A DNA stretch of 64,000 nt from Ptiloglossa arizonensis. Its lineage: Eukaryota > Arthropoda > Insecta > Hymenoptera > Colletidae. Position numbers and translations under genes: made by a program. The notes beneath the pieces were generated by a model. It searched no databases. It was not told where the DNA came from and saw only the letters and a list, made by a program, of their open reading frames with translations. Where the stretch lies: assembly GCF_051014685.1 (NCBI RefSeq), contig NW_027478400.1, forward strand, positions 1,178,001 to 1,242,000. Reading direction: 5' to 3'. Position 1 is the stretch's first letter, and every line of letters begins with the position of its first letter. Positions 11,096-23,413 of the stretch are shown here, one piece after another.

Positions 11096-13667
11096 TCAAA
11101 ATTTTCGCAAGTCTGATAATCGAAACCAATAACTACAATGGCCTAGGGCAAAAATACACATACCGTTGTAATCGGGCGAGTTTCTACTTTCAGCTGCAAT
11201 AGGATTTTCTCGAGTTCGTCAATCCGTACGCGAGATATGGGAGTTTGAAGTTAAGGAATGGTTGAGAAACCATCAAAATTTTCGCAAGTCTGATACTCGA
11301 AACCAATAACTACAATGGCTTAGGGGAAAAATACACATACCGTTGTAATCGGGCGAGTTTCAACCTTCAGCTGCAACAGGAATTTCTCAAGCTCGTCAAT
11401 GCGTTCGGGAGATATGGGAGATTGAAGCTAAGGAATCGTTGAGAAACCATCACAATTTTCGCAAGTCTGATACTCGAAACCAATAACTACTATGGCCAGG
11501 GCAAAAATACACATACCGTTGTAATCGGGCGAGTTTGTACTTTCAGCTGCAACAGGAATTTCTCGAGTTCGTCAATCCGTGCGCGAGATATGGGAGTTTG
11601 AAGTTAAGGAATGCTTGAGAAACCATCAAAATTTTCGCAAGTCTGATACTCGAAACCAATAACTACAATGGCCTAGGGGAAAAATACACATACCGTTGTA
11701 ATCGTGCGAGATTCTACTTTCAGATGCAACAGGAATTTCTCGAGTTCGTCATTCCGTTCGCGAGATAGGTGAGTTTGAAGTTAAGGAATGGTTGAGAAAC
11801 CATCAAAATTTTCGCTGGTCTGATACGCGAAACCAATAACAGGAATGGCCTAGGGGAAAAGTACACACACCATTGTAATCGGGCGAGTTTCTACTTTCAG
11901 ATGCAACAGCAATTTCTCGAGTTCGTCAATCAGTTCGCGAGATATGGGAGTTTGAAGTTAAGGAATGTTTGAGAAACCATCAAAATTTTTGCATGTGTGA
12001 TACTCGAAACCAGTAACTACAATGGCTTAGGGGAAAAATACACATACCGTTCTAATCGGGCGAGTTTCTGCTTCCAGATGCAACAGGAATTTCTCGAGTT
12101 CGTCAATGCGTTCGCGAGATATTGGAGTTTGAAGTTAAGGAATGGTTGAGAAATCATCAAAATATTCGCATGTCTGATACTCGAATCCAATAACTACTTT
12201 GGCCTAGGGCAAAAATACACATACCGTTGTAATCGGGCGAGTTTCTGCTTTCAGATGAAATAGGAAATTCTCGAGTTCGTCAATCCGTTCGCGAGATATG
12301 GAAGTTTGAATTTAAGGAATGATTGAGAAACCATCAAAATTTTCGCAAGTCAGATACTGGAAACCAATAACTGGAATGGCCTAGGGGAAAAGTACACACA
12401 CCATTGTAATCGTGCGAGTTTCTACTTTCAGATGCAACAGGAATTTCTCGAGTTCGTCATTCCGTTCGCGAGATATGGGAGTTTGAAATTAAGGAATGGT
12501 TGAGAAACCATCAAAATTTTCGCTGGTCTGATACGCGAAACCAATAACTGGAATGGCCTAGGGGAAAAGTACACACACCATTGTAATCGGGCGAGTTTCT
12601 ACTTTCAGATGCAACAGGAATTTCTCGAGTTCGTCATTCCGTTCGCGAGACATGGGAGTTTGAAATTAAGGAATGGTTGAGAAACCATCAAAATTTTCGC
12701 TGGTCTGATACGCGAAACCAATAACTGGAATGGCCTAGGGGAAAAGTACACACACCATTGTAATCGGGCGAGTTTCTACTTTCAGATGCAACAGGAATTT
12801 CTCGAGTTCGTCATTCCGTTCGCGAGATATGGGAGTTTGAAGTTAAGGAATGGTTGAGAAACCATCAAAATTTTCGCAAGTCTGATACCCGGAACCAATA
12901 ACTACAAAGGCCTAGGGGAAAAACACACATATCCTTGTAATCGGGCGAGATTCTACTTTCAGATGCAACAGGAATTTCTCGAGTTCGTCAATCCGTTCGC
13001 GAGATATGGGAGTTTGAAGTTAAGGAATGCTTGTGAAACCATCAAAATTTTCGCAAGTCTGATACTCGAAACCAATAACAACAAAGGCCTAGGGGAAAAA
13101 TGTATATGTCCTTGTAATCGCGCGAGTTTCCACTTTCAGATGCAACAGGAATTTCGCGAGTTCGTCATTCCGTTCGCGAGATATGGGAGTTTGAAGTTAA
13201 GGAATGGCTGAGAAACCATCAAAATTTTCGCAAGTCTGATACTCGAAACCAATAACTACAATGGCTTAGGGGAAAAATACACATACCGTTGTAATCGGGC
13301 GAGTTTCTACTTTCAGCTGCAACAGGAATTTCTCGAGTTCGTCAATCCGTGCGCGAGATATGGGTGTTTGAAGTTAAGGAATGGTTGAGAAACCATCAAA
13401 ATTTTCGCAAGTCTGATACTCGAAACCAATAACTACAATGGCCTAGGGGAAAAATACACATACCGTTGTAATCGGGCGAGTTTCAACCTTCAGCTGCAAC
13501 AGGAATTTCTCGAGCTCGTCAATGCGTTCGGGAGATATGGGAGTTTGAAGCTCAGGAATCGTTGAGAAACCATCACAATTTTCGCAAGTCTGATACTCGA
13601 AACCAATAACTACTATGGCCTAGGGCAAAAATACACATACCGTTGTAATCGGGCTAGTTTCTACTTT
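11096..13667 (+). repeat. Array segment with CAGCTGCAA monomers, source or copy of 15.8-18.7 kb
   Basis: About 14.5 monomers including CAGCTGCAATAGG with CGTACGCGAG (11,191), GATAGGTGAG, TTTTTGCATGTGTG and TGCTTCCAG (12,071). Positions 11,191 to about 12,050 recur at 15,792 (offset 4,601). Positions about 11,985-13,215 recur at about 17,471-18,701 (offset 5,486), and about 13,290-13,645 recur at 15,414-15,769 (offset 2,124). No gene is present. Three near-identical monomers with GATACGCG lie at about 12,350-12,850. Confidence 0.83.
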
Positions 13668-15160
13668 CAGATACAACAGGAATTTCTCGAGTTCGTCAAT
13701 GCGTTCGCGAGATATGGGAGTTTGAAGTTAAGGAATGCTTGAGAAACCATCAAAATTTTCGCAAGTCTGACACTCGAAACCAATAACTGGAATGGCCTAG
13801 GGGAAAGGTACATCCACCATTGTAATCGGGCGAGCTTCTACTTTCAGATGCAAGAGGAATTTCTCGAGTTCGTCAATCCGTTCGCGAGATTAGGGAGTTT
13901 GAAGTTAAGGAATGGTTGAGAAACCATCAAAATTTTCTCTAGTCTGATACTCGAAACCAATAACTACAAACGCCTAGGCGAAAAATACACGAACGTTTGT
14001 AATCGGGCGAGATTCCACATTCAGATGCAAGAGGAATTTCTCGAGTTCGTCTATCCGTTCGCGAGATATGGGAGGTTGAAGATAAGGAATGGTTGGGAAA
14101 CCTTCAAAATTTTCGTTGGTCTGATACTCGAAACCAATAACTGGAATGGCCTAGGGGAAAAGTACATACACCGTTGTAATCGGGCGAGTTTCTACTTTCA
14201 GATGCAACAGGAATTTCTCGAGTTCGTGAATCCGTTCGCGTGATATGGGAGTTTGAAGTTAAGGAATGGTTGAGAAACCATCAAAATTTTCGCAAGTCTC
14301 ATACTCGAAACCAATAACTACAAAGGCCTAGGGGAGAAATACACACACCATTGTGATCGGGCGAGTTTCTACTTTCAGATGCAACAGGAATTTCTCGAGT
14401 TCGTCATTCCGTTCGCGAGATATGGGAGTTTGAAATTAAGGAATGGTTGAGAAACAATCAAAATTTTCGCTGGTCTGATACGCGAAACCAATAACTGGAA
14501 TGGCCTAGGGGAAAAGTACACACACCATTGTAATCGGGCGAGTTTCCACTTTCAGATGCAACAGCAATTTCTCGAGTTCGTCAATCCGTTCGCGAGATAT
14601 GGGAGTTTGAAGTTAAGGAATGTTTGAGAAACCATCAAAATTTTCGAAAGTCTGATACTCGAAGCCAATAACAACAAAGGCCTAGGGGAAGAATGCACAT
14701 ATCCTTGTAATCGCGCGAGTTTCCACTTTCAGATGCAACAGGAATTTCGCGAGTTCGTCATTCCGTTCGCGAGATATGGGAGTTCGAAGTTAAGGAATGG
14801 TTGAGAAACCATCAAAATTCTCGCAATTCTAATGCTAGAAACAAATAACTGGAATGGCCTAGGGGAAAAGTACACACAACATTGTAATGCGGCGAGTTAC
14901 TACTATCCGATGCAACAGGAATTTCACGAGTTCGTCAATCCGTTCGCGAGATATGGGAGTTTGAAATTAAGGAATGGTTGAGAAACAATCAAAATTTTCG
15001 CTGGTCTGATACGCGAAACCAATAACTGGAATGGCCTAGGGGAAAAGTACACACACCATTGTAATCGGGCGAGTTTCCACTTTCAGATGCAACAGCAATT
15101 TCTCGAGTTCGTCAATCCGTTCGCGAGATATGGGAGTTTGAAGTTAAGGAATGTTTGAGA
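13668..15160 (+). repeat. HOR unit, copy E, dispersed copy of the 10-monomer form
   Basis: CAGATACAAC at 13,668 starts the series 1, 2, 3, extra, 4, 5, 6, 7. CTATCCGATG lies 1,235 bp downstream at 14,903, the same spacing as in copy B. Type 7 then becomes a hybrid with type 8 near 14,945, and the unit runs into the 8-monomer family through a monomer ending TTTTTGCATGTGTG. About 2.6 kb of other monomers separate it from copy D. Confidence 0.84.
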
Positions 15161-15169
15161 AACCATCAA

Positions 15170-17470
15170 AATTTTTGCATGTGTGATACTCGAAACCAGT
15201 AACTACAATGGCTTAGGGGAAAAATACACATACCGTTGTAATCGGGCGAGTTTCTGCTTTCAGATGAAATAGGAAATTCTCGAGTTCGTCAATCCGTTCG
15301 CGAGATATGGAAGTTTGAAGTTAAGGAATGATTGAGAAACCATCAAAATTTTCGCAAGTCAGATACTCGAAACCAATAACTACTATGGCCTAGGGCAAAA
15401 ATACACATACCGTTGTAATCGGGCGAGTTTCTACTTTCAGCTGCAACAGGAATTTCTCGAGTTCGTCAATCCGTGCGCGAGATATGGGTGTTTGAAGTTA
15501 AGGAATGGTTGAGAAACCATCAAAATTTTCGCAAGTCTGATACTCGAAACCAATAACTACAATGGCCTAGGGGAAAAATACACATACCGTTGTAATCGGG
15601 CGAGTTTCAACCTTCAGCTGCAACAGGAATTTCTCGAGCTCGTCAATGCGTTCGGGAGATATGGGAGTTTGAAGCTCAGGAATCGTTGAGAAACCATCAC
15701 AATTTTCGCAAGTCTGATACTCGAAACCAATAACTACTATGGCCTAGGGCAAAAATACACATACCGTTGTAATCGGGCGAGTTTCTACTTTCAGCTGCAA
15801 TAGGATTTTCTCGAGTTCGTCAATCCGTACGCGAGATATGGGAGTTTGAAGTTAAGGAATGGTTGAGAAACCATCAAAATTTTCGCAAGTCTGATACTCG
15901 AAACCAATAACTACAATGGCTTAGGGGAAAAATACACATACCGTTGTAATCGGGCGAGTTTCAACCTTAAGCTGAAACAGGAATTTCTCAAGCTCGTCAA
16001 TGCGTTCGGGAGATATGGGAGTTTGAAGCTAAGGAATCGTTGAGAAACCATCACAATTTTCGCAAGTCTGATACTCGAAACCAATAACTACTATGGCCAG
16101 GGCAAAAATACACATACCGTTGTAATCGGGCGAGTTTGTACTTTCAGCTGCAACAGGAATTTCTCGAGTTCGTCAATCCGTGCGCGAGATATGGGAGTTT
16201 GAAGTTAAGGAATGGTTGAGAAACCATCAAAATTTTCGCAAGTCTGATACTCGAAACCAATAACTACAATGGCCTAGGGGAAAAATACACATACCGTTGT
16301 AATCGTGCGAGATTCTACTTTCAGATGCAACAGGAATTTCTCGAGTTCGTCATTCCGTTCGCGAGATAGGTGAGTTTGAAGTTAAGGAATGGTTGAGAAA
16401 CCATCAAAATTTTCGCTGGTCTGATACGCGAAACCAATAACAGGAATGGCCTAGGGGAAAAGTACACACACCATTGTAATCGGGCGAGTTTCTACTTTCA
16501 GATGCAACAGCAATTTCTCGAGTTCGTCAATCAGTTCGCGAGATATGGGAGTTTGAAGTTAAGGAATGTTTGAGAAACCATCAAAATTTTTGCATGTGTG
16601 ATACTCGAAACCAGTAACTACAATGGCTTAGGGGAAAAATACACATACCGTTGTAATCGGGCGAGTTTCTGCTTTCAGATGAAATAGGAAATTCTCGAGT
16701 TCGTCAATCCGTTCGCGAGATATGGAAGTTTGAAGTTAAGGAATGATTGAGAAACCATCAAAATTTTCGCAAGTCAGATACTCGAAACCAATAACTACTA
16801 TGGCCTAGGGCAAAAATACACATACCGTTGTAATCGGGCGAGTTTCTACTTTCAGCTGCAACAGGAATTTCTCGAGTTCGTCAATCCGTGCGCGAGATAT
16901 GGGTGTTTGAAGTTAAGGAATGGTTGAGAAACCATCAAAATTTTCGCAAGTCTGATACTCGAAACCAATAACTACAATGGCCTAGGGGAAAAATACACAT
17001 ACCGTTGTAATCGGGCGAGTTTCAACCTTCAGCTGCAACAGGAATTTCTCGAGCTCGTCAATGCGTTCGGGAGATATGGGAGTTTGAAGCTCAGGAATCG
17101 TTGAGAAACCATCACAATTTTCGCAAGTCTGATACTCGAAACCAATAACTACTATGGCCTAGGGCAAAAATACACATACCGTTGTAATCGGGCGAGTTTC
17201 TACTTTCAGCTGCAATAGGATTTTCTCGAGTTCGTCAATCCGTACGCGAGATATGGGAGTTTGAAGTTAAGGAATGGTTGAGAAACCATCAAAATTTTCG
17301 CAAGTCTGATACTCGAAACCAATAACTACAATGGCTTAGGGGAAAAATACACATACCGTTGTAATCGGGCGAGTTTCAACCTTCAGCTGCAACAGGAATT
17401 TCTCAAGCTCGTCAATGCGTTCGGGAGATATGGGAGTTTGAAGCTAAGGAATCGTTGAGAAACCATCACA
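15170..17470 (+). repeat. 8-monomer HOR (1,415-bp unit), one full and one partial copy
   Basis: Landmarks recur at exactly 1,415 bp: TGCATGTGTG at 15,176 and 16,591, GATATGGGTG at 15,481 and 16,896, CAGCTGCAATAGG at 15,792 and 17,207. The unit is 8 x 177 minus 1 bp. The second copy stops near 17,465, where CATCACAATTTT joins TTGCATGTGTG inside a monomer, leading into the block that matches 12.0-13.2 kb. A visible difference is CTTAAGCTGAAAC near 15,967 against CTTCAGCTGCAAC in the second copy. Confidence 0.86.
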
Positions 17471-18701
17471 ATTTTTGCATGTGTGATACTCGAAACCAGT
17501 AACTACAATTGCTTAGGGGAAAAATACACATACCGTTCTAATCGGGCGAGTTTCTGCTTCCAGATGCAACAGGAATTTCTCGAGTTCGTCAATGCGTTCG
17601 CGAGATATTGGAGTTTGAAGTTAAGGAATGGTTGAGAAATCATCAAAATATTCGCATGTCTGATACTCGAATCCAATAACTACTTTGGCCTAGGGCAAAA
17701 ATACACATACCGTTGTAATCGGGCGAGTTTCTGCTTTCAGATGAAATAGGAAATTCTCGAGTTCGTCAATCCGTTCGCGAGCTATGGAAGTATGAAGTTA
17801 AGGAATGATTGAGAAACCATCAAAATTTTCGCAAGTCAGATACTGGAAACCAATAACTGGAATGGCCTAGGGGAAAAGTACACACACCATTGTAATCGTG
17901 CGAGTTTCTACTTTCAGATGCAACAGGAATTTCTCGAGTTCGTCATTCCGTTCGCGAGATATGGGAGTTTGAAATTAAGGAATGGTTGAGAAACCATCAA
18001 AATTTTCGCTGGTCTGATACGCGAAACCAATAACTGGAATGGCCTAGGGGAAAAGTACACACACCATTGTAATCGGGCGAGTTTCTACTTTCAGATGCAA
18101 CAGGAATTTCTCGAGTTCGTCATTCCGTTCGCGAGATATGGGAGTTTGAAATTAAGGAATGGTTGAGAAACCATCAAAATTTTCGCTGGTCTGATACGCG
18201 AAACCAATAACTGGAATGGCCTAGGGGAAAAGTACACACACCATTGTAATCGGGCGAGTTTCTACTTTCAGATGCAACAGGAATTTCTCGAGTTCGTCAT
18301 TCCGTTCGCGAGATATGGGAGTTTGAAGTTAAGGAATGGTTGAGAAACCATCAAAATTTTCGCAAGTCTGATACCCGGAACCAATAACTACAAAGGCCTA
18401 GGGGAAAAACACACATATCCTTGTAATCGGGCGAGTTTCTACTTTCAGATGCAACAGGAATTTCTCGAGTTCGTCAATCCGTTCGCGAGATATGGGAGTT
18501 TGAAATTAAGGAATGCTTGTGAAACCATCAAAATTTTCGCAAGTCTGATACTCGAAACCAATAACAACAAAGGCCTAGGGGAAAAATGCACATATCCTTG
18601 TAATCGCGCGAGTTTCCACTTTCAGATGCAACAGGAATTTCGCGAGTTCGTCATTCCGTTCGCGAGATATGGGAGTTTGAAGTTAAGGAATGGTTGAGAA
18701 A
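17471..18701 (+). repeat. Duplicate of about 11,985-13,215 (offset 5,486 bp, 31 monomers)
   Basis: TGCTTCCAG at 12,071 and 17,557 and the downstream series run in parallel for about 1.2 kb, including the three GATACGCG monomers, GATACCCGGAACC and the AATGCTTGTGAAACC variant. Few differences were noticed, for example GAGATTCTAC against GAGTTTCTAC. The offset is 31 x 177 minus 1 bp. Confidence 0.85.
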
Positions 18702-21537
18702 CCCTCAAAATTCTCGCAATGCTAATTCTACAAACAAATAACTGGAATGGCCTAGGGGAAAAGTACACACAACATTGTAATGCGGCGAGTTACTACTATC
18801 CGATGCAACAGGAATTTCACGAGTTCGTCAATCCGTTCGCGAGATATGCGAGTTTGAAGTTAAGGAATGGCTGAGAAACCATCAAAATTTTCGCAAGTCT
18901 GATACTCGAAACCAATAACTACAATGGCTTAGGGGAAAAATACACATGCCGTTGTAATCGGGCGAGTTTCAACCTTCAGCTGCAACAGGAATTTCTCAAG
19001 CTCGTCAATGCGTTCGGGAGATATGGGAGTTTGAAATTAAGGAATGCTTGAGAAACCATCAAAATTTTCGCAAGTCTGATACTCGAAACCAATAACTACA
19101 AGGCCTAGGAGAAAAATACACATACCTTTGTAATCGGGCGAGTTTCTACTTTCAGAAGCAACAGGAATTGCTCGAGCTCGTCAATCCGTTCGCCAGATAT
19201 GGGAGTTTGAAGTTATGGAATGCTTGAGAAACCATCAAAATTTTCGCAAGTCTGATACTCGAAACCAATAACTACTATGGCCTAGGGCAAAAATACACAT
19301 ACCGTTGTAATCGGGCGAGTTTCTACTTTCAGCTGCAACAGGAATTTCTCGAGTTCGTCAATCCGTGCGCGAGATATGGGAGTTTGAAGTTAAGGAATGG
19401 TTGAGAAACCATCAAAATTTTCGCAAGTCTGATACTCGAAACCAATAACTACAATGGCTTAGGGGAAAAATACACATACCGTTGTAATCGGGCGAGTTTG
19501 AACCTTCAGCTGCAACAGGAATTTCTCAAGCTCGTCAATGCGTTCGGGAGATATGGGAGTTTGAAACTAAGGAATCGTTGAGAAACCATCACAATTTTCG
19601 CAAGTCTGATACTCGAAACCAATAACTACTATGGCCTAGGGCAAAAATACACATACCGTTGTAATCGGGCGAGTTTCTACTTTCAGCTGCAACAGGAATT
19701 TCTCGAGTTCGTCAGTCCGTGCGCGAGATATGGGAGTTTGAAGTTAAGGAATGGTTGAGAAACCATCAAAATTTTCGCAAGTCTGATACTCGAAACCCAT
19801 AACTACAATGGCCTAGGGGAAAAACACACATATCCTTGTAATCGGGCGAGTTTCTACTTTCAGATGCAACAGGAATTTCTCGAGTTCGTCGTTCCGTTCG
19901 CGAGATAGGTGAGTTTGAAGTTAAGGAATGGTTGAGAAACCATCAAAATTTTCGCTGGTCTGATACGCGAAACCAATAACAGGAATGGCCTAGGGGAAAA
20001 GTACACACACCATTGTAATCGGGCGAGTTTCTACTTTCAGATGCAACAGCAATTTCTCGAGTTCGTCAATCAGTTCGCGAGATATGGGAGTTTGAAGTTA
20101 AGGAATGGTTGAGAAACCATCACAATTTTCGCAAGTCTGATACTCGAAACCAATAACTACTATGGCCTAGGGCAAAAATACACATACCGTTGTAATCGGG
20201 CGAGTTTCTACTTTCAGCTGCAATAGGATTTTCTCGAGTTCGTCAATCCGTACGCGAGATAGGTGAGTTTGAAGTTAAGGAATGGTTGAGAAACCATCAA
20301 AATTTTCGCTGGTCTGATACGCGAAACCAATAACAGGAATGGCCTAGGGGAAAAGTACACACACCATTGTAATCGGGCGAGTTTCTACTTTCAGATGCAA
20401 CAGCAATTTCTCGAGTTCGTCCATCAGTTCGCGAGATATGGGAGTTTGAAGTTAAGGAATGGTTGAGAATCCATCAAAATTTTCGCTGGTCTGATACTCG
20501 AAACCAATAACTGGAATGGCCTAGGGATAAAGTACACACACCATTGTAATCGGGCGAGTTTCTGCTTTCAGATGCAACGGGAATTTCTCGAGTTCGTCAA
20601 TCCGTTCGCGAGATATGGGAGTTTGAAGTTAAGGAATGTTTGAGAAACCATCAAAATTTTTGCATGTGTGATACTCGAAACCAGTAACTACAATGGCTTA
20701 GGGGAAAAATACACATACCGTTCTAATCGGGCGAGTTTCTGCTTCCAGATGCAACAGGAATTTCTCGAGTTCGTCAATGCGTTCGCGAGATATTGCAGTT
20801 TGAAGTTAAGGAATGGTTGAGAAACCATCACAATTTTCGCAAGTCTGATACTCGAAACCAATAACTACTATGGCCTAGGGCAAAAATACACATACCGTTG
20901 TAATCGGGCGAGTTTCTACTTTCAGCTGCAATAGGATTTTCTCGAGTTCGTCAATTCGTACGCGAGATATGGGAGTTTGAAGTTAAGGAATGGTTGAGAA
21001 ACCATCAAAATTTTCGCAAGTCTGATACTCGAAACCAATAACTACAATGGCTTAGGGGAAAAATACACATACCGTTGTAATCGGGCGAGTTTCAACCTTC
21101 AGCTGCAACAGGAATTTCTCAAGCTCGTCAATGCGTTCGGGAGATATGGGAGTTTGAAGCTAAGGAATCGTTGAGAAACCATCACAATTTTCGCAAGTCT
21201 GATACTCGAAACCAATAACTACTATGGCCTAGGGCAAAAATACACATACCGTTGTAATCGGGCGAGTTTCTACTTTCAGCTGCAACAGGAATTTCTCGAG
21301 TTCGTCATTCCGTTCGCGAGATAGGTGAGTTTGAAGTTAAGGAATGGTTGAGAAACCATCAAAATTTTCGCTGGTCTGATACGCGAAACCAATAACAGGA
21401 ATGGCCTAGGGGAAAAGTACACACACCATTGTAATCGGGCGAGTTTCCACTTTCAGATGCAACAGCAATTTCTCGAGTTCTTCAATCAGTTCGCGAGATA
21501 TGGGAGTTTGAAGTTAAGGAATGGTTGAGAAACCATC
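18702..21537 (+). repeat. Array segment with 2-, 4- and 6-monomer offset repeats
   Basis: About 16 monomers reusing the CAGCTGCAA, GATAGGTGAG and ATAACAGGAATGG variants. ATAACAGGAATGG recurs with AGGAATGG at 19,981, 20,335 and 21,397 (354 and 1,062 bp apart). CAGCTGCAATAGG recurs at 20,215 and 20,923 (708 bp). The order is scrambled compared with the 8-monomer HOR to its left, so this looks like a degraded or reshuffled edge of that HOR. Confidence 0.8.
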
Positions 21538-23413
21538 ACAATTTTAGCAAGTCTGATACTCGAAATCAATAACTACTGTCGCCTAGGGGGAAAATACACA
21601 TACCGTTTTAATCGGGCGAGTTTCTTCTTTCAGATGCAATAGGAAATTCTCGAGTTCGTCAATCCGTTCGCGAAATATGGGAGTTTGAAGTTTAGGAATG
21701 CTTGAGAAACCATCAAAATTTTCGCTGGTCTGATACTCGAAACCAGCAACTGGAATGGCCTAGGGGAAAAGTACACACACCGTTGTAATCGGGCGAGTTT
21801 CTGCTTTCAGATGCAATAGGAAATTCTCGAGTTCGTCAATCCGTTCGCGAGATAGGGAAGTGTGAAAATAAGGCATGGCTGAGAAACCACCAAAATTTTC
21901 GCAAGTCTGATACTCGAAACCAATAACTGGAATGGCCTAGGGGAAAAGTACACACACCGTTGTAATCGGGCGAGTTTCTACATTGAGATGCAACAGGAAT
22001 TTCTCAAGCTCGTCAATGCGTTCGGGAGATATGGGAGTTTGAAGCTAAGGAATCGTTGAGAAACCATCACAATTTTCGCAAGTCTGATACTCGAAACCAA
22101 AAACTACAATGGCTTAGGGGAAAAATACACATACCGTTGTAATCGGGCGAGTTTCTACTTTCAGCTGCAACAGGAATTTCTCGAGTTCGTCAATCCGTGC
22201 GCGAGATATGGGAGTTTGAAGTTAAGGAATGGTTGAGAAACCATCAAAATTTTCGCAAGTCTGATACCCGGAACCAATAACTACAAAGGCCTAGGGGAAA
22301 AATGCACATATCCTTGTAATCGCGCGAGTTTCCACTTTCAGATGCAGCAGGAATTTCGCGAGTTCGTCATTCCGTTCGCGAGATATGGGAGTTTGAAGTT
22401 AAGGAATGGTTGAGGAACCATCAAAATTTACGCAATTCTGATGCTAGAAACGAATAACTGGAATGGCCTAGGGGAAAACTACACAACCCATTGTAATCGG
22501 GCGAGTTTCTACTTTCAGATGCAACAGGAATTTCTCGTGTTCGTCAATCCGTTCGCGCGATATGGGAGTTTGAAGTTAAGGAATGCTTGAGAAACCATCA
22601 AAATTTTCGCTAGTCTGATTCTCGAATCCAATAACTACAATGGCATAGGGCAAAAATACACATACCGTTGTAATCGGGCGAGTTTCTACTTTCACATGCA
22701 ACAGAAATTTCTCGGGTTCGTCACTCCGTTCGCGAGATATGGAAGTTTGAAGTTAAGGAATGTTTGAGAAATCATCAAAATTTTCGCAAGTCTGATACTC
22801 GAAACCAATAACTTCAAAGGCCTAGGGGAAAAATACACATAGCGTTGTAATCGGGCGAGTGTCTACTTTCAGATGCAACAGGAATTTCTCGAGTTCGTTA
22901 ATCCGTTCGCGAGATATGGGAGTTTAGGTTGAGGAATGGCTGAGAAACCATCACAATTTTAGCAAGTCTGATACTCGAAATCAATAACTACTGTCGCCTA
23001 GGGGAAAAATAAACATACCGTTTTAATCGGGCGAGTTTCTTCTTTCAGATGCAATAGGAAATTCTCGAGTTCGTCAATCCGTTCGCGAAATATGGGAGTT
23101 TGAAGTTTAGGAATGCTTGAGAAACCATCAAAATTTTCGCTGGTCTGATACTCGAAACCAACAACTGGAATGGCCTAGGGGAAAAGTACACACACCGTTG
23201 TAATCGGGCGAGTTTCTGCTTTCAGATGGAATAGGAAATTCTCGAGTTCGTCAATCCGTTCGCGAGATAGGGAAGTGTGAAAATAAGGCATGGCTGAGAA
23301 ACCACCAAAATTTTCGCAAGTCTGATACTCCAAACCAATAACTGGAATGGCCTAAGGGAAAAGTACACACACCGTTGTAATCGGGCGAGTTTCTACATTG
23401 AGATGCAACAGGA
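21538..23413 (+). repeat. Offset duplication of about 460 bp, 1,415 bp apart (8 monomers)
   Basis: Positions 21,538-21,995 recur at 22,953-23,410. Shared private variants are ATTTTAGCAAG (21,541 and 22,956), CTACTGTCGCC, GTGTGAAAATAAGGCATGGC and CTACATTGAGATG (CATTGAG at 21,981 and 23,396). The five or so monomers between are unrelated to each other in variant type. Confidence 0.84.
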
